Shown one piece after another: positions 26,424 to 35,452 of a stretch of 64,000 nucleotides of DNA. Under the pieces are notes generated by a model. That model did not search any database. It was given only the letters and a program-made list of their open reading frames with translations, and was not told the origin of the DNA. The DNA comes from CAWHMS01 sp963830495 (GTDB lineage: Bacteria; Actinomycetota; Actinomycetes; Propionibacteriales; Nocardioidaceae). Position numbers and translations under genes: made by a program. The DNA lies in contig CAWHMS010000002.1 of the NCBI GenBank assembly GCA_963830495.1, forward strand, positions 744,001 to 808,000, given 5' to 3'. The first letter of the stretch is position 1; each line of letters opens with the position of its first letter.

Positions 26424-27326
26424 ATGAAGGTCTTCGTGACGGGCGCCACCGGTGTGCTCGGACGCTCGGCGGTGTCCGCGCTGGTGCGCGGTGGCCACGA
26501 CGTCACCGGGGTGGCACGGTGCGACGACAAGGCCGGCATCCTGACCGAGCTCGGCGCCGCCGCCGTCCGGGTCGACCTCTTCGACGAGCAGGCACTGGCG
26601 CGAGCACTCGCCGGGTTCGACGTCGTCTGCAACCTGGCCACCCATGTGCCCACCGGCGTGGTGGCGATGCTTCCCGGCGCCTGGCGAGCCAACGACCGAG
26701 TCCGGGCCGACGGCTCCCGGCACGTGGCACGGGCCGCCCGTGAGGCCGGGGTGGGTCACTTCGTGCAGGAGAGCGTGTCGTCGCTGTATGCCGACGGCGG
26801 GGACGGCTGGATCACCGAGGAGAGCCCGCTCTCGGTGACGCGTGCCGTTGAGCCTGCGGCCATCGCCGAGACCAATGCAGCCGAGTTCGCTCGCGACCAG
26901 CGGCGCCCGGTGATCCTCAGGTTTGGAAACCTAGTGGGTGACGACCCCATGACCCGATGGCGGCTCGCCCAGGCCCGGGCCGGACGCCCGGTCGGTGTCG
27001 GCGAGCCCTCGGGATGGGCGCACGTCGTACACCCCGACGACGCCGGAGCCGCCGTGGCCGCGGCAGTCACGGCGCCGGGGGGTGTGTACAACGTCGGCGC
27101 CGACCCGGTGGTGCGCGGGGACATGACCGGTGTGTACGCGCGTGCGGTGGGGCGCCCGGGCTTGCGGTTCCTGCCGCGGCTCATGGTCAAGGTCGCGGGG
27201 GAGCGACTTGAGCCGCTGACCCGCTCGCACCGGGTCAGCTCCGCCAAGCTGCACGAGACGACCGGCTGGAAGCCGGTCCACCACACGTTCGACCAGGCCT
27301 GGCTGACAGAGCTACTGAGCGCGTGA
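26424..27326 (+). CDS. NAD(P)-dependent epimerase/dehydratase (extended SDR)
   Basis: A 300-aa Rossmann-fold protein. MKVFVTGATGVLGRSAVSAL is the TGxxGxxG nucleotide-binding motif of extended SDRs. The expected catalytic Tyr-x3-Lys is not obvious (ETNAAEFARD in its place), so it may be an atypical or non-catalytic SDR such as those binding NAD(P) for regulation. The ATG at 26424 has a good CGGAGGGG site, and it is divergent from pgm, with 111 bases between the starts. A 59-aa gene overlaps its stop and is presumably translated with it. Function unknown. Confidence 0.85.
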   Translation: MKVFVTGATGVLGRSAVSALVRGGHDVTGVARCDDKAGILTELGAAAVRVDLFDEQALARALAGFDVVCNLATHVPTGVVAMLPGAWRANDRVRADGSRHVARAAREAGVGHFVQESVSSLYADGGDGWITEESPLSVTRAVEPAAIAETNAAEFARDQRRPVILRFGNLVGDDPMTRWRLAQARAGRPVGVGEPSGWAHVVHPDDAGAAVAAAVTAPGGVYNVGADPVVRGDMTGVYARAVGRPGLRFLPRLMVKVAGERLEPLTRSHRVSSAKLHETTGWKPVHHTFDQAWLTELLSA

Positions 27327-27502
27327 GCAGCCCCGATCCGGTGGAGGAGGCCGCGCGCAACGCGGCGGCCAAGCGACGACGGGTCGCGGAGGTGTTCGGC
27401 GACGTGCTCCCCGACATCACCGCGGACGAGCGGGAGCAGCCGGCCGCCGAGATCGGCGACGACGAGCGAATCCACCGTGAGGTGCCCCCGCATCACGGCT
27501 GA
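27323..27502 (+). CDS. Small acidic protein coupled to the SDR gene
   Basis: A 59-aa frame starting GTG at 27323, overlapping the upstream stop (GTGA). It reads VSSPDPVEEAARNAAAKRRRV, then AEVFGDVLPDITADERE and ends HREVPPHHG. It is highly charged with no membrane segment. The overlap, the codon bias and the snug fit before mscL support a real gene. Short proteins of this kind, with a basic RRR then an acidic tail, are common small conserved proteins in actinobacteria; function unknown. Confidence 0.65.
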   Translation: MSSPDPVEEAARNAAAKRRRVAEVFGDVLPDITADEREQPAAEIGDDERIHREVPPHHG

Positions 27503-27509
27503 GGCACGA

Positions 27510-27902
27510 TCAGCGGTTGCGCGGCCCCTCGGCGCCCGAGCGCGGGGCGGCGAGCAGGTCGCGGATCTCGGTCAGCAACAAGATGTCCTCTGGAGCCGTG
27601 TCGGCCACGTCCTCCGCGCCCCGGTCGAGGTGCTGCTTCGCCTTCGTATACGGGAGCACGATGCCGAAGTACACCACCGCGGCCAGCACCAGGAACGAGA
27701 TCAGCGCGGTCAGGAAGGCACCGACCGAGACGCCGCCGGGCGAGTAGTCGGAGAAGTCCGGGGTGCCGCCGACCTTGCCGATGACGTCCATGATCAGGGC
27801 GACCATGGCCGTGATCACGGAGGCGAACGCCGTGGCCATGATGAAGGCAACGGCGAGCTCCACCAGATTGCCGCGCAGCACGAAGTCCTTGAAGCCCTTC
27901 AT
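27510..27902 (-). CDS. mscL: Large-conductance mechanosensitive channel
   Basis: A 130-aa MscL that opens at high membrane tension to release solutes after osmotic downshock. MKGFKDFVLRGNLVELAVAF is the classical N-terminal helix and start of TM1, and TM2 is GAFLTALISFLVLAAVVYFGIVLPY. A C-terminal cytoplasmic bundle is seen (EDILLLTEIRDLLA). The start is the ATG at 27902. Its stop is 8 bases from the stop of the convergent small protein. Length matches the family (about 130-150 aa). Confidence 0.96.
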   Translation of the reverse strand: MKGFKDFVLRGNLVELAVAFIMATAFASVITAMVALIMDVIGKVGGTPDFSDYSPGGVSVGAFLTALISFLVLAAVVYFGIVLPYTKAKQHLDRGAEDVADTAPEDILLLTEIRDLLAAPRSGAEGPRNR

Positions 27903-27993
27903 GGCGGAGCCCTCCCAGGCGTCAGGTGCGCCCAGGCGCACGTGGTGGCTGATCAGCCGGGACCCTACCAAGGTCGTCGGCCGCGTTCGGCGA

Positions 27994-28629
27994 TCAGTCA
28001 CGCAGTGCGACGGACAGCGGCGCCGTCTCCGCGGCCTGGGCGAGTCTCGCCGCGGCGGCGGCATCGACCGCGAGCACGACGAGCCCGCCGTCGGCCCGCA
28101 GCGAGCGGTCCTCCGGTGCCGGCAGCGCGAGCACCGGCGCGTCGGTGACCAGCAGCCGCGCGCTGTCGGAGTCGTCCGGCACGGCGGCGTACACGTCGAT
28201 CTGGTCCCCCACCTCGAGCAGAGACACCACCGAGGCGTCCCGCACCCGCAGCGGGGTGGCCAACGACCCGGCTGGGTAGCCCGCCACCAGCGAAGGCGCA
28301 ACGACCCGACGGTCGGTCATCACCTCGCCCTCCCGCATCGGGCCCGCCACGGTCTCGCCGATCACGGCCGCGAGGTCCGACGTGGCCGCTGCGGGCACGA
28401 GGCCGGCGGGCAGGTCGACCATGCGTACGTCGTCCGGGCTGAGCGTGACCCCCGCGTCGAGGTCGTGGGCCGCGACGACGACGGACGTGTGCGGCGGCGG
28501 AGCAGGGGAGACCTGCCGCGCGAAGGCCATGGCCGCCACCGCTACCAGCGCGGCTACCAGCAGGCGGCGGCGCCGCAGCAGGGCACGCCGGCCGCGCCGC
28601 AGCAGCGTCCGTGGGTCGGGCATCGCCAA
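27994..28629 (-). CDS. SAF-domain protein (CpaB/RcpC-like)
   Basis: A 211-aa protein with a basic N-terminus, one membrane helix (RLLVAALVAVAAMAFARQV) and a SAF domain (VVVAAHDLDAGVTLSPDDVR, GETVAGPMREGEVMTD), followed by a second domain like that of Flp pilus assembly protein CpaB (LLEVGDQIDVYA). The membrane anchor places the domains outside the cell. No other tad/flp pilus genes are nearby, so the pilus role is uncertain. Start could also be the second ATG at 28623 (MPDPRTLL). Confidence 0.8.
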   Translation of the reverse strand: MAMPDPRTLLRRGRRALLRRRRLLVAALVAVAAMAFARQVSPAPPPHTSVVVAAHDLDAGVTLSPDDVRMVDLPAGLVPAAATSDLAAVIGETVAGPMREGEVMTDRRVVAPSLVAGYPAGSLATPLRVRDASVVSLLEVGDQIDVYAAVPDDSDSARLLVTDAPVLALPAPEDRSLRADGGLVVLAVDAAAAARLAQAAETAPLSVALRD

Positions 28630-28690
28630 AGACTAGGCGGGCGGCTGCGGCCGCGCGGACGTTGTCCACAGCGGCGGTTAGGTGCTGGGC

Positions 28691-29056
28691 TCAGCCGGTG
28701 GCAGCGGCGGGCGTCGCCGGCTTGGCAGCCGACGAGGGGGTGCCGGACGACGTGGCACCGGACGACGCGGCTGAGCTCGCCGCGCCACCGTCCTTCTGCG
28801 CGCCGCTCTCCTTCGCCGCGGCCGCACCCTTGTCGACACCGGGCTTGTCCGCGCCGGAGGAGGCATCGGTGCGGCTCTCGGCCCGGCTGTCGGTGCGGTA
28901 GAAGCCCGAGCCCTTGAACACCACACCGACCGCACTCAGCACCTTGCGCAGCCGCCCCGAGCAGGTGGGGCACTGCGTCAACGGGTCATCGGTGAAGCTC
29001 TGCCGCACCTCGAGCTGGTCGCTGCACTCGGTGCAGGCGTACTGGTAGACGGGCAC
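28691..29056 (-). CDS. FmdB-family zinc-ribbon protein
   Basis: A 121-aa protein. The first 50 residues form the FmdB-type zinc ribbon VPVYQYACTECSDQLEVRQS with a second pair CPTCSGRLRKVLS, giving four Cys ligands, then VGVVFKGSGFYRTDSR, typical of the family. The rest is an Ala/Ser/Gly/Thr low-complexity tail. The GTG at 29056 follows a strong AGGAGG site. The family is widespread in actinobacteria and is thought to be regulatory, but its role is unknown. It is 61 bases from the SAF-domain gene and may share its transcript. Confidence 0.85.
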   Translation of the reverse strand: MPVYQYACTECSDQLEVRQSFTDDPLTQCPTCSGRLRKVLSAVGVVFKGSGFYRTDSRAESRTDASSGADKPGVDKGAAAAKESGAQKDGGAASSAASSGATSSGTPSSAAKPATPAAATG

Positions 29057-29167
29057 GCGGCCTCCTTGCGTCACTCCGGCTTAGCACTCGCGCACTGCGA
29101 CTGCCAGGTGTTCATTGTGAGGCAGGCCCCTCGAGGAATCAAAGCGAGCGGTGGGCACAATGTCGTG

Positions 29168-31720
29168 ATGCCCCGATGGATGCGCGTCCTCCGCTGGGTC
29201 GGCGTCATCGTCGTACTGGCTCTCGTGGCCGGCGCCGCAGCCGCGGTCTGGACCGTACGCCGGTCCTTCCCGAAGACGGAGGGGACGATCGAGCTCGAGG
29301 GGCTCGAGGCACCGGTGACGGTGATCCGCGACGACCACGGCATCCCCAACATCTACGCCGACACCTCCGCGGATCTCTTCTTCGCCCAGGGGTACGTCCA
29401 GGCCCAGGACCGCTTCTTCGAGATGGACTTCCGCCGCCATCTCACGGCCGGCCGGCTGTCGGAGATGTTCGGCAGGGACGCGCTGGAGACCGACGAGTTC
29501 GTCCGCACGCTCGGCTGGCGCCGGGTGGCCGAGCAGGAGCTCGGGCTGCTCTCACCCGACACTCGCGGATACCTGGACGCCTTTGCGGCGGGCGTCAACG
29601 CCTACCTGGACGACCACGACGGCGGCGAGATCTCGCTGGAGTACGCCGCCCTGGGTCTCGGTGGCCTGGATTACTCGCCGGAGGAGTGGACGCCGGTCGA
29701 CTCGCTGGCCTGGCTCAAGGCGATGGCGTGGAACCTCGGCGCCAACATGGAGGACGAGGTCGACCGCGCGCTGGCCGTGTCGACGCTCTCGCGTGAGGAG
29801 GTGGAGCTGCTCTACCCGGAGTACCCCTACGACCAGAACGCCCCGATCGTCGACCAGGGCGGCATCGTGGACGGCGTCTTCGAGCAGAACGCCAGCGGAA
29901 ACAGCACCCGCGAGCCGCGCCGGCCGGTGCCGCGGTACGACGTCCGCGCGCTCGACGCGCTGCAGGCCGCGCGCTCAGCAGGCGCACCGTTGGCACACCT
30001 GCTCGGCGTCACCCGCGGCGTCGGCTCCAACTCGTGGGTCGTGTCCGGTGCGCACACGTCCACCGGTGCACCCCTGCTGGCCAACGACCCGCACCTGGGC
30101 GCGAGCATGCCCAGTGTCTGGTACCAGATGGGTCTGCACTGCACGACGGTGAGCAGGACGTGCCCGTTCGACGTCAGCGGCTTCACGTTCGCCGGCCTGC
30201 CGGGAGTGGTGATCGGCCACAACGCCGACATCGCGTGGGGATTCACCAACCTTTATCCGGACACGCAGGACCTCTTCCTGGAGGCGGTCGACGGCCAGGG
30301 CCGCTACCTGTACGACGGCCGCCGGATCCCGTTGGAGACTCGCGAGGAGACGTTCATCATCGCCGGTGAGGACGACGTCGAGACGCTCACCGTGCGCACG
30401 AGTGGGCACGGACCACTGATCTCGGATCTGACCGACGAGCTCACCGACGTAGCGGCCGACGCGCCGGCGCCGGCGGACGCTCCTGTACCTAGCGAGGGCT
30501 ACGAGGTGGCACTGCGCTGGACCGCGCTCGACCCCGGTCGCGCCGCCGAGGCGCTCTTCGCGATGAACCGGGCCGGCGACTGGGACGAGTTCCGAGCTGC
30601 GGCAGCTCGCTTCGACGTACCGAGCCAAAACATCGTCTACGCCGACGTGCAGGGCCACATCGGCTATCAGGCGCCGGGCCGGATCCCCATCCGGCGATCC
30701 GGACACGGCAACTGGCCTGCGCCCGGCTGGGACCCGGCCTTCGACTGGACCGGGGACTACGTGCCGTACGACGCCCTGCCTAACGTCATCGACCCGGAGT
30801 CCGGGGTGATCGTGACCGCCAACCAGGCCATCGCCGGACCCGAATATCCGTACTTCATCGGCGATGCCTACGACTACGGCTACCGGGCGCAGCGGATCCG
30901 TACTCGGCTGGCGGCGCTGGACACGGTGACGACTGACGACATGCTCGAGATCCAGCTCGACAACCACAGCCGGCTCGCCGAACGGCTGTCGCCGATGCTG
31001 CTGTCGGTCCCGTTGTTGACGGAGTACACGCGCAGCGGTCAGCGGCTGCTCCGGGGCTGGGACTACTCGATGGACGCCGACTCCGCGGCGGCCGCCTACT
31101 TCAACGTGGTGTGGCGCAACATCCTCGAGCTCACCTTCGAGGACCAGCTGCCGGAGGACGCCTGGCCCGATGGCAGCTCGCGCTGGTGGGCGGTGATGAT
31201 GCAGCAGCTGGACGACCCGGTGGGCCCGTTTTGGGACGACGTCGAGACCTCCATGGTGGAGACCCGGGACGTGATCCTGCTGCAGGCGATGATCGGGGCG
31301 CGAGACGAGCTGACCAGGCTGCACTCGCGCAAACCTGGAGACTGGCGGTGGGGACACCTGCACCGGCTCACCTTGCGCAACGAGACTCTCGGCGCCGAAG
31401 GGTCCCCGGTCGGGTTCCTCTTCAACCGTGGTGACTACGAGCTCGGTGGCGGGCCGTCCATCCCCAACGCGATCAGCTGGGACGCGCGCGAGGGCTACGA
31501 GGTCACCGCCGTCCCGTCGATGCGGATGGTCGTCTCGCTGGACGACCTCGACGACTCCCGCTGGATCAACTTGACCGGTGCGTCGGGACACGCCTACCAC
31601 GGCAACTACACCGACCAGACCGAGCTCTGGGTCGAGGGGGAGACGCTGCCGTGGGTCTTCAGCCGTGACACCATCGACGGCGCCGCGGAGCACGAGCTGA
31701 CGCTAGCCCCCGCCGGCTGA
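29168..31720 (+). CDS. Penicillin acylase family amidase (Ntn hydrolase)
   Basis: An 850-aa Ntn-type amidase of the penicillin G acylase/acyl-homoserine-lactone acylase family. A single N-terminal membrane helix (VGVIVVLALVAGAAAAVW) anchors or exports it. The alpha part contains the usual VTVIRDDHGIPNIYA and AQGYVQAQDRFFEMDF blocks. The autocatalytic beta-chain start is expected at GVGSNSWVVSG, where the Ser becomes the N-terminal nucleophile, followed by LANDPHLGASMPSVWY and FTFAGLPGVVIGHN. C-terminal blocks are ANDWV-like and SGHAYHGNYTDQTELW. Substrate unknown: acyl amides, possibly quorum-sensing lactones. Its 3' end overlaps the convergent cyclo-ligase gene by 18 bases. Confidence 0.9.
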   Translation: MPRWMRVLRWVGVIVVLALVAGAAAAVWTVRRSFPKTEGTIELEGLEAPVTVIRDDHGIPNIYADTSADLFFAQGYVQAQDRFFEMDFRRHLTAGRLSEMFGRDALETDEFVRTLGWRRVAEQELGLLSPDTRGYLDAFAAGVNAYLDDHDGGEISLEYAALGLGGLDYSPEEWTPVDSLAWLKAMAWNLGANMEDEVDRALAVSTLSREEVELLYPEYPYDQNAPIVDQGGIVDGVFEQNASGNSTREPRRPVPRYDVRALDALQAARSAGAPLAHLLGVTRGVGSNSWVVSGAHTSTGAPLLANDPHLGASMPSVWYQMGLHCTTVSRTCPFDVSGFTFAGLPGVVIGHNADIAWGFTNLYPDTQDLFLEAVDGQGRYLYDGRRIPLETREETFIIAGEDDVETLTVRTSGHGPLISDLTDELTDVAADAPAPADAPVPSEGYEVALRWTALDPGRAAEALFAMNRAGDWDEFRAAAARFDVPSQNIVYADVQGHIGYQAPGRIPIRRSGHGNWPAPGWDPAFDWTGDYVPYDALPNVIDPESGVIVTANQAIAGPEYPYFIGDAYDYGYRAQRIRTRLAALDTVTTDDMLEIQLDNHSRLAERLSPMLLSVPLLTEYTRSGQRLLRGWDYSMDADSAAAAYFNVVWRNILELTFEDQLPEDAWPDGSSRWWAVMMQQLDDPVGPFWDDVETSMVETRDVILLQAMIGARDELTRLHSRKPGDWRWGHLHRLTLRNETLGAEGSPVGFLFNRGDYELGGGPSIPNAISWDAREGYEVTAVPSMRMVVSLDDLDDSRWINLTGASGHAYHGNYTDQTELWVEGETLPWVFSRDTIDGAAEHELTLAPAG

Positions 31721-32299
31721 TGTGGTGAGCACCCGCGTCGGGGTGATGATCACGCCGACCGGCTCGTCGTGGGCGTCCACGGGTACGACGTTCACCAGCT
31801 CGTCGTCGTGCAGCAGCAGGCAGCGCAGCACACCGGGCAAGACGCGCGCGAGCACCCGATCGTAGGAGCCGCCACCCCGGCCGAGTCGCCGGCCAGCCAG
31901 GTCTCCTGCTACTCCCGGACACAGCACCACCTCTGCGTTGCCGATCGCCTGCCGGCCGAGTCGGGCAGCGCCCGGCTCCCAGATGCCGAACCGCCCGGCC
32001 TGCAGGTCGTCGAAGCCCCCGAACGGCGCCCAGTCGAGATCGAAGTCATCGCACAGCACCGGCAGCAAGACCGTGGTGCCACGGCGGAGGAGGGAGTCCA
32101 GCAGGTCGCGGGTCTCCGGCTCTCCCGGCCCGGCGACGTACGCCGCGACGCTCGCGGCAGCGGCGACCTGAGGCAGCGCCAGGACCTGCCGCGTCAGTCC
32201 TCGGGCGTCGGCCTGGCGGGTCGCCTCCGGTCGTGCCGCTCGGCGCGCGAGCACCTCTGCGCGCAGCGCCGCCTTCGTCGCTGATCCGGCTCCGGGCAC
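31703..32299 (-). CDS. 5-formyltetrahydrofolate cyclo-ligase
   Basis: A roughly 198-aa enzyme that makes 5,10-methenyl-THF from 5-formyl-THF with ATP. The C-terminal signature GRRLGRGGGSYDRVLARVL and the block IGNAEVVLCPGVAGDLAGRRLG are diagnostic, and ATKAALRAEVLARRAARP is the usual N-terminal basic helix. The start at GTG 32299 (VPGAGSATKAALRAEV) is preferred, because the ATG at 32347 would overlap the divergently placed uridylyltransferase start. This enzyme is usually next to genes for folate or molybdenum cofactor metabolism; here it faces galU-type and moe/moa genes. Confidence 0.9.
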   Translation of the reverse strand: MPGAGSATKAALRAEVLARRAARPEATRQADARGLTRQVLALPQVAAAASVAAYVAGPGEPETRDLLDSLLRRGTTVLLPVLCDDFDLDWAPFGGFDDLQAGRFGIWEPGAARLGRQAIGNAEVVLCPGVAGDLAGRRLGRGGGSYDRVLARVLPGVLRCLLLHDDELVNVVPVDAHDEPVGVIITPTRVLTTSAGGG

Positions 32300-32345
32300 G
32301 GGACGACTGTAGGCGGCTGCTGGCGGGTCGCCTAGGGTTTGGGCC

Positions 32346-33734
32346 ATGAGCGCCGCCGGACTGGAAGCAGCCGTTTCGAAGATGCAGGCGGCCGACGTCG
32401 CACCCGAGGCGATCGAGGTCTTCCGGCACTACTACGGGCAGCTCGAGAGTGGCGCCACCGGGTTGGTCCACGAGGGCGACATCGAGCCGCTGGAGGATCC
32501 GACCCGGCTGGACGACCTCGAGCTCGACGACGTGACCATGAGGGCCGCACTCCGGCAGACGGTGGTCATCAAGCTCAACGGCGGGCTCGGCACTTCGATG
32601 GGAATGGACCGCGCGAAGTCGCTGCTGCCGGTGCGGGAGGAGCTGACGTTTCTCGACGTCATCGCGCGGCAGCTGTTGCACGCCCGGGCACGCTATGATG
32701 CCCGGCTGCCGGTGGTGTTCATGAACTCCTTCCGGACACGCGACGACACCGTGAAGGCGTTGGCGGCGTACCCGGACCTACCCGTCGGCGAGCTGCCGCT
32801 GGACTTCCTGCAGAACCGGGAGCCCAAGCTGCTGGCCGACGATCTGACGCCGGTCGAGTGGGCGGCCGATCCCGATCTGGAGTGGTGCCCACCTGGTCAC
32901 GGCGACCTCTACACCGCGATGATGGCCTCCGGGGTGCTCGACCAGCTGATCGCCGCCGGCTTCCGGCAGGCCTTCGTGTCCAACTCCGACAACCTGCAGG
33001 CGCGGGTCGATCCCCGGCTGGCGGGCTGGTTCGCCGAGACGGGCGCCCCCTTCGCCAGTGAGGTCTGTCGACGTACGTCGGCGGACCGCAAAGGCGGGCA
33101 CCTGGCGATCCGGCGACGCGACGGGCAGCTGGTGCTGCGCGAGTCCGCGCAGACGGCGGACGAGGATGCTCATGCCTTCGCCGACATCAGCCGGCACCGC
33201 TTCTTCAACACCAACAACCTGTGGCTGGATCTCGAAGCCCTCGCGGACACGCTGGCGGCGAGCCACGGCGTCCTTGGCCTGCCCCTGATCAAGAACACCA
33301 AGACGGTCGATCCGGCAGACCCCTCGACGCCGACGGTGCTGCAGATCGAGACGGCGATGGGAGCCGCGTGCGAGGTCTTCGGCGGTGCCCGGGCGATCGA
33401 GGTCGACCGGTCGCGCTTCCTGCCGGTGAAGTCCACCAACGACCTGCTGACGCTGCGCTCGGACGCGTACTCGCTGGGGGACGACTACACCGTTCGCCTC
33501 GGCGACGGCCGCGACGAGGCGCCGTACGTCGACCTCGACTCCGCCCACTACAAGCTGATGGCCGACTTCGACCGACGCTTCCCGGAAGGTCCGCCGTCGT
33601 TGGTAGGCGCGAGCTCGTTCGTCGTCGAGGGTGACTGGACGTTCGAGGGCGATGTGGTCGCCCGTGGCGACGCCCGCATCACCGCTGAGGGCTCACCCGG
33701 ACGCATCGCCGCCGGCACCACCATCGGCCGCTAG
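32346..33734 (+). CDS. UTP-glucose-1-phosphate uridylyltransferase (UDPGP family)
   Basis: A 462-aa enzyme of the eukaryotic-like UDPGP family that makes UDP-glucose from UTP and glucose-1-phosphate. The nucleotide-binding loop is VVIKLNGGLGTSMGMDRAKS, with VVFMNSFRTRDDTVKAL, LQNREPKLLADDL, CPPGHGDLYTAMMASG and FVSNSDNLQARVDP as further family blocks. It is larger than bacterial GalU (about 300 aa), as common in actinobacteria. Start at ATG 32346. It is 21 bases from moeA on the same strand. Product use: cell-wall and storage polysaccharides, with the Pgm enzyme at 24.7-26.3 kb supplying its substrate. Confidence 0.92.
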   Translation: MSAAGLEAAVSKMQAADVAPEAIEVFRHYYGQLESGATGLVHEGDIEPLEDPTRLDDLELDDVTMRAALRQTVVIKLNGGLGTSMGMDRAKSLLPVREELTFLDVIARQLLHARARYDARLPVVFMNSFRTRDDTVKALAAYPDLPVGELPLDFLQNREPKLLADDLTPVEWAADPDLEWCPPGHGDLYTAMMASGVLDQLIAAGFRQAFVSNSDNLQARVDPRLAGWFAETGAPFASEVCRRTSADRKGGHLAIRRRDGQLVLRESAQTADEDAHAFADISRHRFFNTNNLWLDLEALADTLAASHGVLGLPLIKNTKTVDPADPSTPTVLQIETAMGAACEVFGGARAIEVDRSRFLPVKSTNDLLTLRSDAYSLGDDYTVRLGDGRDEAPYVDLDSAHYKLMADFDRRFPEGPPSLVGASSFVVEGDWTFEGDVVARGDARITAEGSPGRIAAGTTIGR

Positions 33735-33755
33735 GGATGCCCTAGGGTTGGCGCG

Positions 33756-34976
33756 ATGCGACGCGTGGAGGAGCACCTGGCCGCGATCCTGGAGCTGGTT
33801 CGTCCACTGCCGCCCTATGAGCAGCCGCTGCTCGAGGCCTTAGGGCTACCGCTGTGCGAAGACGTGGTCTCGCCCGTCGACCTTCCCGGGTTCGACAACT
33901 CGGCGATGGACGGCTACGCGTGCCGCCTGGCCGACGTGCGCGACGCCTCCCGGGATACCCCGGTGCGACTGCCGGTCGTCGGCGAGTCGGCAGCCGGGCA
34001 AACCAAGGCCTACGCGCTGTCGCCCGGTACGTCGGTCAAGATCATGACCGGGGCGCCGCTGCCTGCCGGAGCTGACGTCGTCGTACCCATCGAGTGGACC
34101 GACGGAGGCCGGGCCAGCGTCGAGATCGTGCAAGCGCCCGACCCGGGCCAGCACGTCCGCGGGCGTGCGGAGGACGTCCAGGCGGGCGACCAGCTGCTCG
34201 ACGAGGGCACCGTGCTCGGTCCGCGGCAGGCGGCGGTCATGGCGGCAGTGGGCCGTTCGCGGGTGAAGGCGCGGCCGCGGCCCAGGGTGGTCGTCATCTC
34301 CACCGGGAGCGAGCTCCGAGAGCCGGGGACCGAGCTGGGCTTCGACTCGATCTACGACGCCAACTCCTTCGCGCTGGCGGCTGCGGCGCGGCAGGCGGAC
34401 GCGATCGCGTACCGGGTGGGGATCGTCTCCGACGACCCGCAGGAGCTGACCGACACGCTGTCAGACCAACTGGTGCGCGCGGACCTGGTCGTGACCAGCG
34501 GCGGTGTGAGCAAGGGCGACTACGACGTGGTCAAAGAAGTGCTCGGCCGGCTCGGGACGGTCGAGTTCACCGAAGTGGCGATGCAGCCCGGCAAGCCGCA
34601 GGGGTTCGGGACGATCGGCGAGGACGCGACCCCGATCTTCACACTGCCCGGTAATCCGGTCTCGTCGTACATCTCGTTCGAGGTGTTCGTGCTGCCCGCT
34701 GTGCGCCGGATGATGGGCAAGTTGCCGTATCGGAGGCCGCTCGTGCAGGCCACGTGTACGGCGGGCTTCTCCTCTCCGCGGGAGCGCAAGCAGTTCGTGC
34801 GGGGTCACTTCGAGGTGTCTGCGCGGGGCGCGCAGACGACGCCCGTGGGCGGGCACGGTTCGCACCTGATCAACAGCCTCGCGCACGCCAACTGCCTGAT
34901 CGTGGTGCCCGAGAACACCACGACCGTCGAGGCGGGGGAGGTCGTCGACGTGCTGGTGCTGGATCGGAACTTCTGA
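33756..34976 (+). CDS. moeA: Molybdopterin molybdenumtransferase
   Basis: A 406-aa MoeA/Glp protein that inserts molybdate into adenylated molybdopterin to give the mature molybdenum cofactor. Hallmarks: FDNSAMDGYACRLADV near the N-terminus, VKIMTGAPLPAGADVVV, GRAEDVQAGD, VVISTGSEL and DLVVTSGGVSKGDYD, then the PPGNP-like TLPGNPVSS. Its stop overlaps the moaC start (TGATG), so the two are translationally coupled. It heads a short Moco cluster moeA-moaC-mogA and is downstream of the uridylyltransferase with only 21 bases between them, so one transcript may cover all. Confidence 0.95.
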   Translation: MRRVEEHLAAILELVRPLPPYEQPLLEALGLPLCEDVVSPVDLPGFDNSAMDGYACRLADVRDASRDTPVRLPVVGESAAGQTKAYALSPGTSVKIMTGAPLPAGADVVVPIEWTDGGRASVEIVQAPDPGQHVRGRAEDVQAGDQLLDEGTVLGPRQAAVMAAVGRSRVKARPRPRVVVISTGSELREPGTELGFDSIYDANSFALAAAARQADAIAYRVGIVSDDPQELTDTLSDQLVRADLVVTSGGVSKGDYDVVKEVLGRLGTVEFTEVAMQPGKPQGFGTIGEDATPIFTLPGNPVSSYISFEVFVLPAVRRMMGKLPYRRPLVQATCTAGFSSPRERKQFVRGHFEVSARGAQTTPVGGHGSHLINSLAHANCLIVVPENTTTVEAGEVVDVLVLDRNF

Positions 34977-35452
34977 TGGACCGCCTCTCGCATGTCGACG
35001 AGTCCGGTGCGGCGCGGATGGTCGACGTCTCCGGCAAGGAGGTGACGGCGCGCGAGGCCGTAGCAGCGGGACGCGTGCGGGTGTCGGCGGAGGTCGTGCG
35101 GCTGTTGCGCGGCGAAGGCGTGCCCAAAGGTGACGCGCTCGCGGTAGCGCGGGTGGCCGGCATCATGGCCGCCAAGCAGACGCCCGACCTGGTGCCGCTG
35201 TGCCACCCCATCGCACTGAGCGGCGTGGTGGTGGATCTGGCCGTCACCAATGATGCCGTCGAGATCACTGCCAGCGTGCGCACCGCAGATCGGACCGGCG
35301 TGGAGATGGAGGCGCTGACCGCGGTCTCGGTCGCAGCACTCACGATCGTCGACATGGTCAAGGCGGTCGACAAGGGCGCGGTGATCGACGACGTCCGGGT
35401 GGTCAGCAAGCGCGGCGGGCGAAGCGGCACGTGGCAGCGAGAGCCTCAGTGA
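34976..35452 (+). CDS. moaC: Cyclic pyranopterin monophosphate synthase
   Basis: A 158-aa MoaC, which with MoaA converts GTP to cyclic pyranopterin monophosphate, the first step of molybdenum cofactor synthesis. Conserved catalytic blocks: AGIMAAKQTPDLVPLCHPIAL (His and Lys in the active site), RTADRTGVEMEALTAVSVAAL and IVDMVKAVDKGAVI. The ATG at 34976 shares its A with the TGA of moeA. Its stop overlaps the mogA GTG. No moaA, moaE or mobA gene is present in this window; they must lie elsewhere. Confidence 0.96.
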   Translation: MDRLSHVDESGAARMVDVSGKEVTAREAVAAGRVRVSAEVVRLLRGEGVPKGDALAVARVAGIMAAKQTPDLVPLCHPIALSGVVVDLAVTNDAVEITASVRTADRTGVEMEALTAVSVAALTIVDMVKAVDKGAVIDDVRVVSKRGGRSGTWQREPQ